This document shows positions 10,370-23,300 of a stretch of DNA of 64,000 bases, in pieces. Numbering within the stretch: position 1 is the stretch's first letter; every line of letters starts with the position of its first letter. The DNA comes from Stomorhina lunata (taxonomy: Eukaryota > Arthropoda > Insecta > Diptera > Rhiniidae), in assembly GCA_933228675.1 (NCBI GenBank), contig OW121740.1, positions 36,165,292 to 36,229,291 of the forward strand. Reading direction: 5' to 3'. A program made the position numbers and the translations under genes. A model generated the notes under the pieces. The model saw only the letters and a list, made by a program, of their open reading frames with translations. It did no database searches and was not told where the DNA came from.

Positions 10370-11211
10370 TTATTGAGGCTTCCTTCTGAAAGAGCAACCT
10401 AGAAAAATAAAGAAAGACAAATATTAGACCAATTTCATTTGGTAAGGGAGTGGCGGTTTAGTGAAACACTTACCTTCTGTGAGCTTAGCACGGCCACCGG
10501 TTGGCTGGCACAAGATGGTAGCACATCCCGCACATACAACAACGCCTTGAGCGTGGCTGAAGACAGTGGTGATTCTGTAGCAGCCGGGGCACTTAACGTC
10601 CATGAAGTAGGAGTTGGGGTGTTGCACCAAACGCTTCAACTTGTGCTTGCGCTTTTCTTGAGCGGGCAAAGGGTGTAATAAATCTTTGGCTAGCTAAAAG
10701 TAAACAATAAAATATAAAACAAATTAATTTCGTAATTGACAGCAAGATAAAACACACCTCAATTCACTAATGGAACTGAAGGAACAGGTTCCCAAAGCAC
10801 TAACAAAATATAATTGCAAAACTCGTTTTCTAGGTTAAGAGTTTTGTTTTATTTTCATAGATAACATTCCTAATTTTAATATATTTGCATTTTTCACAAA
10901 TATTGCACAAATTCATGAAATTGTTTTTGCGAGGACACATTTTTTTGTTTTTTTCTTTTTTCTCACTGCAATGTCATTTATCAAGCCATGCCATGTGTAT
11001 GTTCCCTCTCTTTTACTCTTTCTTCTGAAGAGCATTCAATCACTTCGTTTTTCATTTAATTTTTACACTTTTTCTGCATTTTACAACATTTTTAAACACT
11101 TTCAGGATTGCCTGGAGCATCGCAAGCATTTTTTACACATTTTCAACACAGTTTTGCAATTTTTTCGTTAGTTTTTCAGGTTTTTTCATAAAATTTTTCA
11201 CCCACCGGCAT
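10370..11211 (-). CDS. RpS27: Ribosomal protein S27 (eS27), three exons
   Basis: This encodes eS27, a small-subunit ribosomal protein binding 18S rRNA in the cytoplasm. Coding exons on the minus strand are 11206-11211 (Met-Pro only), 10474-10693 and 10370-10398. Introns obey GT-AG: donor GTGGGTG, acceptor TTTTAG; then donor GTAAGTG, acceptor CTAG. The lengths 6+220+29 give exactly 84 codons plus stop, the usual family length. The mature frame begins [20 protein letters not shown] and ends FRRKPQ. The C4 zinc finger is visible as KCPGC and, 14 residues after its second cysteine, CAGC. A naive reading continues past 10474 into the intron and gives a false C-terminus. The tiny first coding exon and the intron directly after it are typical of insect ribosomal protein genes. 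Confidence is very high. Confidence 0.97.
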
Positions 11212-11233
11212 GTTTATTCTTTCACAGCTAACA

Positions 11234-11245
11234 CGGAAAAGGAAG
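11234..11245 (-). promoter_or_regulatory. RpS27: Terminal oligopyrimidine (TOP) start of RpS27 mRNA
   Basis: Minus-strand CTTCCTTTTCC lies 23 bases upstream of the ATG. A pyrimidine run at the mRNA 5' end is the usual translational control element of ribosomal-protein mRNAs. The exact start site is inferred. Confidence 0.6.
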
Positions 11246-11879
11246 TTGAAAATGGACGCGTGAAGTTAGATGTAGTTTATATACATGACATTTCTTCTTA
11301 CATTTAGTGGCGACATCTTATGGCGAGTAGTATACAGAGTTGTATTTATCTCTTAATAATAGAGTGTTTCAGCGAAATATTTTTTGTTTAATAAATTAAA
11401 TTGATTAAAATACTAAAAATATCACTTTTTATCATATTTTAAGTCTTTAATTAAATAAAATATATTTTTCTGTATATCCTCAAATAAAAGTTAGTGTTTA
11501 TTTCTTACGTTTTGTAATTAAAATCTTTTTTCTAATTGCCTTAATTTTATATGCACCCTGTGGATAACTTTGTGAAATTTAAATTGTGTTGCCACACGTT
11601 TTACTTTAACAATTTCACAAAATTTGTCAATTTTTTGTGAAATTAATTTCAAAATGTGTTTCTTTAATATCTGTTTCATGATATTAGTTAATTTGTGTTA
11701 ATGGGGTCCCTAGACAATATAAGAAATCTGACAATAGACAAATTTGATTTTCGAGTCCCTTGACCTCATGAATCTTTCGACTATTTGAGTGAAAACTCAT
11801 CAACTATACTCTTTGATATTATTATATCAGATATCTCCCTAATTTAATATAATTTAACTCAATTTGTTTTCTCTATTTC
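11246..11879. other. No feature seen
   Basis: Very AT-rich flank upstream of RpS27. No coding frame, terminal-repeat element or satellite was recognised. Confidence 0.4.
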
Positions 11880-12430
11880 AATTTATTTCTGTAGAAAAAT
11901 TTTTCTGAATGAAAAATTTTTAATATGAAAAATTTTGCATAGAAAGTTTTTTATGTTAAAAATTTTGTATATAAAAATTTTTTATATAAAAAATGTTCTA
12001 TAGAAAAATTTTATATTTTTCTATACAAAATTTTTCATTTAAAATATTTTTTGTATAGAAAATTTTTAATTTAAAAAAATTGTTTTTTTTATTAACTTTG
12101 AAAACTTACTTTTTAAAGGAAATATTACGAAATTTGATTTTAATAAGGAATTTTTAAAAGTGAGTTTTTCAAAAAAAAAAAAAATGTTTAATTAATTTTT
12201 AATAAAAAAAATTACTTTTAAAAAGAAATCAAAAATATATTTTAAAGCAAAAATTTTGAATAATACTTTTTATAACAAATTTTTTATAAAAAATATTATT
12301 TTTTTAAATTTATTGTAAAATTTTAAAATATGTTGTAAAATGTACTTCTTAAATCAAATTTTTAGAAAAAAATACTTTTAATAATATTGAAAAATTGTAT
12401 ATGAAATTATTAGAAAAATGTATTTTTAAT
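11880..12430. repeat. AT-rich array of short self-complementary units
   Basis: Units such as TAGAAAAATTTTTCTGAATG and TATATAAAAATTTTTTAT recur irregularly. The character resembles the array at 46440-48460 but is strongly decayed. Confidence 0.45.
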
Positions 12431-13661
12431 AAAATAATCACCCTTATTTTGTTTGACAAATATGCGGCAAAGATTTATCAATTTTAAAAATGTATATTTT
12501 GATTCTCAATACAACCCTGTTTAAAAATCTATTCCAAAAAAGAAAAAAAACGTTATAATGTTTGTCGTTTTTGTCTGTCAAAAATTTTGTAATTTGATAT
12601 TTTGGTATCAACAGTATAAAATACTGAAAAAGAAAATGTGACCTTCTCCGAAAAAAGGGCCTTAGCGTGTGAAAATAAAGTTTTGAAAAAATTAAATAAT
12701 AAAAACTAAAAAATAAAATTTTTATGTTTTTCTAATTTTTATCGATTTTCCCATGTGCGTTTTGTAAGTTTTTATGGGGTATATAAACTGTTATCAGAAA
12801 TCTAACTCATTTCAACTTATTCTACACCCTTTCTGATATCAGAATCCACTCTTAAGTCTAAATCCTAGCCCTTTTCTCGGAGAAAAAGCCAATTTCTGGC
12901 AAAGGGCTATAATAAAACTCTACATAAAATAAATTTAAAGAAAAAGGGCCCTCCATCCCGCACTAGTAAAGGCTGGTTGAAGGTGTAGGCGGATTTAATA
13001 TGTAAACTAAGGAAGAAACTAGCTCATAATAAAGTAGTGAGTCATGCATCGGGAGACGGCTCTTTTAATAAGTTTACTTTATTACCAGTTGAGAAGCAGC
13101 TGATAATCTACTAGACATGTATTCAGTGGTTAGTCACAAAAAACGTTTTGGACTTAAGCGAGCTAGGAACTTATCTTAGTTCCTAAAGTCTATAGTACGC
13201 ATAGAAAATTAAAAATTTAAACTACATATAGCATAACTGAAAAGGAAGGATGCACTCTTGGAAATCAGACAAGCTCGGTTCGAAAATTAACAAAAGAAAT
13301 TAAAATTCTATTAAAAAATGAAACAAATTATTTTTAAAATGTTTAGAAATTCAATAAATATTTTATTGATGTTATAAATCAATGTAGTTGTTCCATACAT
13401 CTTAATATATTATTTAAGGCCATTATATTGGTATCACTTTATCATTAGTACCATTTAAGTATAGAGCAAAATAGCACAAAAATCTGTTTTGAAGGATATA
13501 AAACAAAACATACACTATTTATCTCAAAAACTAGAGATAGCCGAAAACGGATTGCAGATTTGAAAAATTTAGGGTCGAAAACCTAAATGGCATCTTTAAC
13601 TCAAAATGTGGACAATGGCGGATAGAGGACATAAACTTTCGCACGACGATATGTTATGTAA
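12431..13661. other. No gene; AT-rich repeats-like DNA
   Basis: No supported feature. A short AAGGGCC/GGCCCTT motif recurs at 12655-12955 but no full element could be delimited. Confidence 0.35.
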
Positions 13662-13895
13662 TTAGGCGCATACTAATGTATTTTTTCCGGCGAATTCAGG
13701 AGTATAGTGTATTTGTCTTGCGCCTAACAATAAACGAAATCTATTTTTCAAAACTACTATGGTCCTCTCAACTGGATTCCTTGCTTTGGAATGTATTTGG
13801 TTGAAATTACTCTCTGGGGAGGCTTCTTGTACTGATCGAAAAGGAGTAATAAGGTATGGCTCTAAAGGATAAAATGCATCTCCTATAAATGTACA
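13662..13895 (-). pseudogene. PIF/Harbinger transposase C-terminal fragment
   Basis: The minus-strand frame of 77 codons reads FIGDAFYPLEPYLITPF, then NQIHSKARNPVERTIVVLKN, then LLLGARQIHYTPEFAGK. These are the last two catalytic blocks of the DDE nuclease of PIF/Harbinger elements: the second D in GDAFYPL and the final E in VERT. The frame starts without a methionine and the first catalytic block is not seen upstream, so this is a decayed fragment. A short uninterrupted frame with both signature blocks makes the identification firm even though the element's ends were not found. Confidence 0.8.
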
Positions 13896-15054
13896 ACATA
13901 AATAAATATAAACAAGAGTGCAATATTAAACTACACCGAATCTCAAATGCCCTTTATTCGGTGCGTTATAAACATGTTTATTAGCATAGATAGTTGAAGT
14001 AAAGAAAAAAATTGCTATAATACTGAAAATTTTTACAAATTACTAAAAAGAAGCATATGTCAGCATATGCTAGTAATGAAGAAACAATGTATCACGGTAA
14101 AGTGTACAAAAGATAAGGAAAATAACCTTTCCTACCCAAGAGCCATCTATTTTTTTCATTTTCATACTTTTATTTTAGATAGTGTTTTAAATCACTAACA
14201 TTCCATAACGGAGTTTATGATCGCAGACCTAGAATTTTTTTTGAAATCTTCAAAAGATATTCAAATTTGTATATTTATATGTGTGTCCCGTCGACGTACC
14301 CCATTACTTCAGGAAATCCTGAAATCGTTTATAAAAATGTTTTTTTTTATTTCTATTTTTTCTAGTTCGTCCATTTCAAAATTTATTTTATTTATTTACT
14401 GCTGACTGAGAAAGGTTTACATAAACATCGTTTCCAGCTCCTTTTTGATAACTTCCTTCAGCTAGAATCCTGCACTTAGTTTCAACAATTTTGATATACC
14501 ACTCAGTCTCTGGGGGTTTTGCAATGCAGGTGATATTTTTTTAAGTATATATTATTTTTCAGATTGTTATGTTTATATTCCCACTTTTGTTTTTGTTTTA
14601 TAAATTTCGATATAGCTCTATAAAATAAATATTACAAAAACTGCAAGACATATAAAATGCTTTATTTGTTAATTTTGTTGTTGTGGCATTAGAAGGAGCT
14701 AAAGGTAAAATGTGCAATTTAAGTATATGCCCAATTTTGTGTAAAAATTTAAAGTACCTGTGCTGGTAGCTCATTTTTTAAACAAAATTTAGTTATAGTT
14801 TTAGCTAAAAGAGAAAGAATCGTTGAAAATTACCATCGTTAATAACAAAAATATTGAAGAGAAACACAAAATAAAATATATTGAAACTGAAACAAAATAA
14901 AAGATAAGTGTATTTATAGTTCTGCAACAAAGTATTTATGTTAGCCTGTGGTATTTATATTAAAAAAAAACTCCTGATTATAATTTGTATTATTGAAAGT
15001 TTATTTATAACCATAAAGCTGCAGCATATGTGATTTTTTATTAATAAATTTTTT
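13896..15054. other. No gene seen
   Basis: AT-rich DNA between the Harbinger fragment and the LINE 3' end. The 62-codon frame at 14217 has no family features. Confidence 0.4.
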
Positions 15055-15187
15055 TAGGTTAGGTTAGGTTAGGCAGGATGCAGACTCTAAGGTCCACTTC
15101 ACTTGGGTCCATAAAGAGGTCCCTTTGTAATTCCTGCAAGGATAGAGAAAATTAAATTCTTAAAACTACCGAGTGTAAGAGGCTCAG
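15055..15187 (-). repeat. 3' UTR and CCTAA-repeat tail of the LOA-type LINE
   Basis: Downstream of the LINE stop codon the minus strand runs about 110 bp and then into AACCTAACCTAACCT followed by AT-rich flank. A short tandem tail instead of poly(A) fits several LOA/I-type LINEs. It should not be read as telomeric TTAGG DNA. Confidence 0.6.
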
Positions 15188-16729
15188 TTAGAGCCAGCCA
15201 GATGCACCGATGAAAGAGCCTATTTTACGAATATTGATGTTCGAGATCTCTGACAGATCGTGCAGAAATGGGAATCCTAGATGGAGTGTTCTAAGTTCCG
15301 CAAGTGCTGGGCAATGACAGAGGAAGTGGGATATTGTTTCTTCCTCCTCTGCATTGTGACAACTTCTGCAGTAGTCATTGCTTTGAAGATTAAGTCTTCT
15401 AGCATGTATACCTATATGACAGTGTCCTGTGAGTACTGAAATAAGGGTACGGAGTCTATGGCGCGAAAAGCTGACCAGGATTGCAGAGCGCTTACTATCG
15501 TAAGTTGGCCATGTAAGTCTGGAGATCGTACAGGTACTTTCTGTGGACCAGTTGGTCTGTGCGGACCTAAAAATAAACTGCTTTGTGAGCAATTTGCATG
15601 CAGAGAGCGGAATACCTATAAATTGATCAGTGTTTTCATGACTAAGAAGAGCACCGTCTTTTGCTAGGTTATCCGCTATGATGTTGCCTGGTACATTACT
15701 ATGACTACGTACCCAGAAAAGTTCAATGTTGGAATGTCTCGCCATCTCATTTAGAGACGCCCGGCATTCACGGGTAAGAACGGATGTCGTGTAGACCGAT
15801 GAAAGGGAGTGAATGGCGGCAAGACTATCTGTACAGAAACGAATATCGTTAGGATATACTCGGTGGTACGTGAGCCACTTGCTCGCCCTATATATAGCTG
15901 AAATTTCAGCTTGAAGAATGCTACATTGTTTTGGGAGCTTGAATTTCACTTTAGTCCCAAATGATGGGATAAAGAAGCCCCCACCCACACCACGTGACGA
16001 TTTGGATCCATCCGAATAGATATCCAGGGTCCCTTCACTAAAAACGTTATGGGCCCCTGAGATATCCACAGTGAAGGATTGCTCGAAAGCGGGTGAGGGA
16101 ATGCAGTAGTCTATATTATCAGGGAGATTAAGCTTATCCAGAATAGTGGTGTGGCCTAGAGACGAAGTAGACCATTCACCGGTGGTTTTTAACCTGATAG
16201 CTGAGTTGAGGGCTACTAATTGGGCCATTAGCTCAGCCGGAGGCCAATTAAGCATAGTAAAGAGTGCCTTTGAAGGAGTAGTCCTTAAAGCACCCGTAAT
16301 CATGAGAGCAGCAGATCTAAGGATCTTAACAAAAAGTCCTCGCTGATTAGCCTTGTTTAGGGCAGGCCACCAGACAAGAGCGCCGTACATGAGAATGGGT
16401 TTAGCAACCATTTCGAAGAGCCGGGCTGTATTAGAAGGTGAAAGGCCCCACGTATTTCCTAGAGCTCTTCTGCACGAGTATAGTGCAATGGAAGCCTTAG
16501 ACACCCTAGATTGGGTGTTTAAGTTCCAGGACAGCTTAGAGTCCAGGATCACACCTAAGTATTTGGCATGATCCGTGAGTACCAGTTCCGTTCCATCAAG
16601 CTTAGGAAGATTGAACTGGGGAATCTTGTATTTCCTAGAGAAAAGAACGAGTTCCGTTTTGGCGGGGTTAACTCCCAAGCCATTGGAAACGCTCCATTCT
16701 GTAAGTGTGGCGAGAGCGACTTCGAGTCG
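15188..16729 (-). pseudogene. LOA/I-type LINE ORF2 C-terminal half with RNase H
   Basis: This is the C-terminal half of a non-LTR retrotransposon polyprotein, open for about 513 codons. It begins after the YxDD block: GLGVNPAKTELVLFSRK is the block following the reverse-transcriptase active site, then KYLGVILDSKLSW. A ribonuclease H domain follows, with all four acidic residues visible relative to the methionine at 16678: D223 (IYSDGS), E258 (LQAEISAI), D284 (CTDSLAA) and D336 (IIADNLAKDG). Near the C-terminus there is a C-C-H-C zinc knuckle (YCRSCHN...ISHFLCHCP). An RNase H domain in a LINE of this type points to the LOA or I clades. The copy is 5'-truncated at about 16729, where the LINE sequence ends abruptly in AT-rich DNA. 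The surviving frame is uninterrupted, so the insertion is fairly young. The endonuclease and most of the reverse transcriptase are absent, so it cannot move by itself. Confidence 0.9.
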
Positions 16730-17311
16730 CTTAATTTAATTTTAATTAATTTTCCAAAAAATTAATTCCACTTGGAATAAAATTTTTATTCAAAAAATAT
16801 TAATGAATACAGTTTTGTTTTAATTGAAAGAGAAGTTTCACAAATCATTTCTTGAATATTTTCAGATTCATTCAAAAAGAATCGTTTTTTTACAGCTCTG
16901 AAAATTGGGAATAATTAATAGCTTTTTTAAACAATCTGGTAGCTATATTACAAGTAACAACAAACAAACTGCAGCCAACTTCATGATAATGTTAAAATGG
17001 TCTTCTACTGTTATTAGAGCATTGCCAGAGCAAAATAAATCGCAGCTGTAAAAAGTCGTAATTTTAAATTAAAAAGAAAACCGTCATTCATTCTGACAAG
17101 AAAAATTTTCAAAGTCACACTGGTTTTTCCTTAAGGACAATCTAATTTAAATAAAAAATTCCAATTTGCTTTGAAGAAAGGTAAGAATATAACTGAAATA
17201 ATTAACTAATAAGATAACTGAGAAATAAAATTATCATGAAAAGATAAAAAGCATAATTTTTCAACAATATTTTTTGTGAATTTCTAAAATTTAAGTGAAA
17301 GACTTGAGGAA
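16730..17311. promoter_or_regulatory. Upstream region and probable 5' UTR of the 514-aa gene
   Basis: A GAAAG/GTAAGAAT donor-like site at 17180/17181 may end a non-coding first exon, with the coding exon beginning shortly before 17312. No TATA box was recognised. The rest is AT-rich. Confidence 0.3.
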
Positions 17312-20300
17312 ATGTCTTCGTGTGATTATAATACTAAAGCTGATCCCGATATGTTGCAATTAAACATGGAAAACATTTCCAAAGAGTTAAATGACTTGAT
17401 TGTTACCGGCGAACAAGAGATTGGTGTTAACCAGCGACATTTTCCAATGACAAATTTATCGGCATTAACGAATCCTATTATTAATTCTACAGCTTTGCCT
17501 TATAATCTTCAAGTTGCTAATGTCTATCACTGTCCGCCGCAGTTTTTGGCTGCCAATGGTGGATACAACTTGAAACAAAATCTTCCTTACTATTCGCCTA
17601 TTCAGCCACAACTGCCTTTGGCCAATAATTTTGCAGCTGCCCCGAGTTATAATCCTGCAAATTTTCTTTATGCTGCCAAGTATTTAGATAATTCCACTCT
17701 AGGGTCATCTCAAACTCTACAAGCGAATGCCGCAGGTGGTTCTTTACAGACACATATCGCTGGTGTTTGTCCTACTTATGAATTTCATTACTTGCGTTCC
17801 AATGCCGAAAAGGAAAAGAAAATGTCGGCCTCTATGAGTTCTTTAGGAGCTATTCGTAAGGTGTCTAAGTTTCCCCATAAACATTACCTTCAAAGGCCTC
17901 AACATTCCGGAACAGAAAACGAGCAAATAAATCTGGACCTTTCATTAATAGAAGACCTCGCCAGTAACAGGTAATTTACAAGTAAAGTAACCCTAGCAAT
18001 ACCAACTATTTACGTTCCAACCTTCCAGCAAAGAGAATACTCTAGTACGTAATCTATTCGATATTTTACGTGATTTACATCGTGCTGTCGAAGAGGTTCC
18101 ACCCACTTTTGAATCTAACTCAGATAGTCAGTATGAGGAGACTTTTGCCCCGGCCATTATAAAGAAATCATCGATGCCTGGTACTCTCAATGTTCAGAAT
18201 CAAGTAAAACAAGCTTATCGCAAATTGACCATTTTCATTTGCGACATGCAGCGCCTTTTGTCGATTAACAAAATGTTTGATGTGAAAATGCATGGAGAAT
18301 GTGAATTTTATTTGAATAATTTACGCCAATATTTGAATCAGTTGGACATGTATAAACGTATTGAAATGGAACATAAGCGAGGACTTTTCTTAAGGGAGGA
18401 TGTAAAAGGTAAGTGAATAAATTTTGTTTCCTTAGTTCATGTAATATTTTCGAAAGAGAAATGAGCTGCTATATCTTCTAATGTAGAGATATAGTTTTAT
18501 GTAGAATTTAATATTATAATGAGGAAAAGGTAATATGTAATACCCTCGAGATTTGAAAGTATTTACATTAAACCTGAATACCACGTTCGAAAGATTCTGG
18601 CTGCTTTTTATCTTTAAACGTTCTGTAGAAGGTTCTAAAGATTCTAGCTGCTTATCTTAAACCGTTCTGTAGAATCCAAAGTTCCCGCTTTTTATTTACT
18701 TATCCTCGATCTTTGAGAACTGTGTTGTTAGTTTGTCTATATTCTATTAAAAACCTACAGTTCTATAGTTTCAGACTCTTGCTACCTTGCGCATTCTGTA
18801 ACATTTTATAATATTCCTTTCATTATAATAACCTCTTTGTTGTTACTGCGATAATACTGGTAATATCGCAGGAGTGGAAGTCCTTAGTCGGAATCATAAG
18901 AAGTTCGAGTTGGTTTTGTATGAAGAACCGACTACCGTAAACACATAAGCCTATTTCTTTGGGGGCAGTGTCATTTTAATAATTCTATACATCTTCCTAT
19001 ATCTAATGCTGATCAAAACCTTGCAGACTTCTCTACCCAAGGGGGTTACCGTGTAACTCGATTCGAAAGAAATTATTTTCGAAACGCAATGCTTTAAGCA
19101 TTCAAATTCGAACAGTTTTATTTTCGAATCGAGATACGCAATAACGCCTCAGGATCTAGAAGTTGATACTTAATCAATTTTGTTAAAGTAAGAGCAAATC
19201 TGTGTTTTTACTTCTCTTTGGCAAGGCTTAGTATTATTTGGCACTTATTATTGGTTATTTCGTTATTCAAAGATATTAAACAATTTTGGGAAGGGTATTA
19301 TTATAAGTTTGATGTATATAACGCATAGAAATATTAAGAGCTTTAAGTATACCAATAGACTTAGAATCACTTCCTGAGTCGATTTAACGATGTCAGTCAG
19401 TCCGTCCGTCTGGCTGACTGGCTGGACCCAACGTTAACCTTGTAACCAAAGTAGAGGTCGCATTCTAAAGATAAGTTGATAAAATTTGCTATAGACAATT
19501 CTTTTGGTAGTGGGTTCATGGCTATTGAAATTTGGCCCGGAATTGGTATTTTGGCCGCAAATATCAGTATAATTTCATGAAAATTAAAATAAATACTGCC
19601 TATGTACACGAAAATCACTATTCAAAATTTTGTTGAAATCGGTCTATATTAGACCAAAGCTCCCATATGGGTCAAAACGACGGAAATAGCGAAAAATATG
19701 TATAAATATTTTGGGAAAATATTTGTATGAAGACGAAATTTAAAAAATATTTGTCTTTATATACAAAAAAAAAAAAAAAGAAAAGGTCGGGCTTGACCGA
19801 CTATATTACCTTTTTACTTGTTAAAGATAATAGCGATATCATGAAAAGTGTTTCGACCGAACTTATCTAGATATCACGTTAACTTTTATGTGTATGTCAG
19901 ATATGTTATTTTAAAACTAATTACTTTTAAATTATTATAACGATCACAATCAACAGTAAAAAAAGTACGGGAAATATAATTAAAATATATATTAAAGCTT
20001 TTCAAAAACAAATCCGTCATGGACTGTTTCAAATGCCATTAAACGGTTTTTCTTTCTGAGCATTGAAAGAAAACCTGAATCAGGTAACAGAAAATGTCCA
20101 ATATTGGTAAGGCAAAAGAAGTTATGTAACTCTTTCGAAGAGCTACAACACTTTGATCAAAAAAACAGCTCGTATGGTGAAATGTTCTAAAAGTTTTGTC
20201 CACTGAGCCAAAGCTTATGCTTGGCTGAAGACATACAAAGAAGATATTCAGACAGTTCCAGATGTCTATTGGCAGCTCAGTTCAAGTTTGTCCCGATAAA

Positions 20301-23300
20301 ATATAAAAAAAAAATTTGCTAACCCAAAATACAAAATCAGAGAGAATTATTATTTCATGCTTTTCCCTACATTGATTTTAATCAGGCGTAGACAGCTCAT
20401 ACCACCAGAAGCCGAAGACTTTTTATAATTTTCGTAAATATCACGATCATTAATAAAACTTGTGAAAATGAGTTTAATGTTAGCAAAGTCGGTTGGTGCC
20501 GCTTTGTTGAAGAAAATACAAAAACAAAATAAAAATTCAATTTATATCAACAAAATACACAAAAAAAAAAACAAAATCAAAATCCAATTTTTAGCAACAA
20601 AATACATTGCTCGGGGGAACAAAGAAATATAATCTCGAACATTGTTGCCACGACACTACATATTATTTTTGTAAACATTGTTTGAAATAAATGTAACCGA
20701 ATTAGGAATATTTTTCGAAGCAGACATAAATAAATAAATATTAAACAATTTTAGATTTTTTAGATATTTTCGATAGAAACTTTTTTTATAGAAAATTTTT
20801 TTCTTATTTTTTTAAAAAATATTTTTTTTGAAAAGTTTTTGAAAAAAACTATTTTTAATAGAAATTTTTTCGATAAAAATATTTTTCAAAATTTTTGTCC
20901 GGACAAAATTTTTTTAAGTTTTTATTTTGTTCGAATAAATTTGTATTTGTGAATAAGTTTAAAATTTAGGTTTAAAAAAATTTTAAACTTATTCAAAACT
21001 ACAAATTTATTCGAACAAAATAAATACTTAAAAAATGTATATTTTACTAGCTGACCCGCTCCGCGTTGCTGGTCCTAAGCAAACATTAGTGTTTTATTAC
21101 CATACGATTTAAATTGGTAGTGGTGCAATATGAAAATTGGATTTTGCCACGCCTCTCCGCCCGCAGACCGATCAAAAATCAGACTTTACAGTGTTAGCCG
21201 CCTGGATATTCTGAAGATTCCCTGAAAATTTCATCAAAATCGGCCCATCCATTTTGAAGTCCATACCTTACATACTTAAACACAACCTGTTTTATAGAAA
21301 AAGATTTTTTAAATGTTACCATGATTCAATACCGACTATGAACCAAATAGAATATTTTTAAAGAGAGTCAAAAAACTGTTTACTATCCAAAATATTTTAA
21401 TAGAAGTAAATATTTCTTCTAAAATATAGCGGTTTTCAATAAGAATGATATGATTTCTTTAAAAAACACACACTTATTGTTAAGGAAATTCAAAAGTTTT
21501 TTATTTAAAGTAAAATCGGTACAATTAAGTTCTGAATAAACTTTATTCAAATGGCCTCCACGACTTCTTTTGCAGGAACCCAATTCTTTTGATGAACCCA
21601 ATTTTTGAGCATTTTTTCCACTAAATCAAGTCTTATATCATGAATAGCACGTTCAATATTGACGTTTAAAGCTTGAAGTGAATCTGGTTTATTGCTAAAC
21701 ACAAATGACTTTAAAAACCCCACAAGAAGTAATTTACTCGTAATGGTATTAAATCACAACTTATTGGAGGCCATTCAATGTCTTTAATTCAATTTTGTTA
21801 AAAAAAATCGTTATCATTTTCAAGTTGTTTCAAAGCTAAATCACGACATTTACAATGGCTTCAGTTCTTGTCATGATGTAAATTGTAAATATCATATCAT
21901 TTTTATTTTAGCCTAAGTTCTAACATATATTCCTTCTCCGGATTTTTATTAAAAGTGATGTAACTATTATTATGTGAACCGTCGTGGTATAGCAGGTAAG
22001 TCATAAGCCTAGCATACCAGAGGCCCAAGTTCAATCCCCGTGAGTCTCACTTAAAAAAAAATAAATTTTCAAAAAAAAAAAAAAAAAAAGCGGCGGTTCA
22101 CCTCATAACTCAGCTAGCCACTGGTTATTGAGTATTAGGCTATGAAAAACTTCTCTAACTAATGCATTCGCCGTTCGGAGCCGGCGTTAAAACGTAGGTC
22201 CCTTTCAATGAGTCTAAAAATATCGGGTGTTTTTTATTGAGGTATAGAACTTTAAGTTGGCATCACTTTTTTAACTGGCGGCCATTTTGTCAGCTGTCAA
22301 GTGATTAATATTTAGTTTGGTTTGCCATTTCATCATGAACAGGTTGACAAAAGAACAACGCTTGCAAATCGTGCAAATTTATTTCGAAGATAATGGTTCA
22401 GTTCGCGAAGTTTACCGCAAGCTCCGTCCATTTTATGGTCGACATAATCGTCCATCAGAGCAATTAATTCGGTTAACCATGGATCGTTTTCGCACTACGT
22501 TTACTCTATGTGATAATACGCATCCGCAGCGACGTCGAACAGTGCGCACCGAAGAAACAATTGCCGCTGTAGAGCAAAGTGTTGAAGAGGACCCGAATGA
22601 ATCGATTCGCCACCGTGCACAGCAATTGGAGCTTTGTCCATCAACTTTATGGAAGATTTTGCGCAAAGATCTTGGCTTGCGACCTTACAAGATCCAGCTT
22701 TTGCAAGAATTAAAGCCGCGAGACCATGCAATGCGTCGTGATTTTGGTGTATGGGCCGAAAATGAGATTGATCTCGATGCTGATTTTCATCGCAAAATTT
22801 TGTTCAGTGATGAGGCTCATTTTTGGTTGAATGGCTACGTCAACAAGCAAAATTGCCGCATTTGGAGTGAAGAGAATCCACATGAGACCCTTGAGACGCC
22901 ATTACATCCACAAAAACTGACTGTTTGGTGTGCTCTATGGGCTGGTGGAGTCATTGGGCCACACTTCTTCCGAAATAATGCTGGAGAGTCAGTTACCATA
23001 AATGGAGACCGGTATAGAGCCATGATAACCGACTATTTTGTTCCCCAATTGGATGGCATAAATGTGGATGAGTTGTGGTTCCAACAAGACGGCGCTACAC
23101 GCCACACAGCTCACGTCACAATTGATTTATTGAAGGAAACATTCGATGAGCGCATAATTTCGCGGAATGGACCTGTCAATTGGCCACCAAGATCGTGCGA
23201 TTTGACACCACTGGATTATTTTCTCTGAGGATATGTGAAGTCGCTCGTCTACGCCAACAAACCAGAAACGTTAGGGGACTTGGAAGCCAACATTCGTGGC

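Noticed and set aside
15055..15075. TTAGG-like repeat as a telomeric relic
   Set aside because: Only three units, positioned exactly at the 3' end of a LINE on its antisense strand; flies lack TTAGG telomeres.
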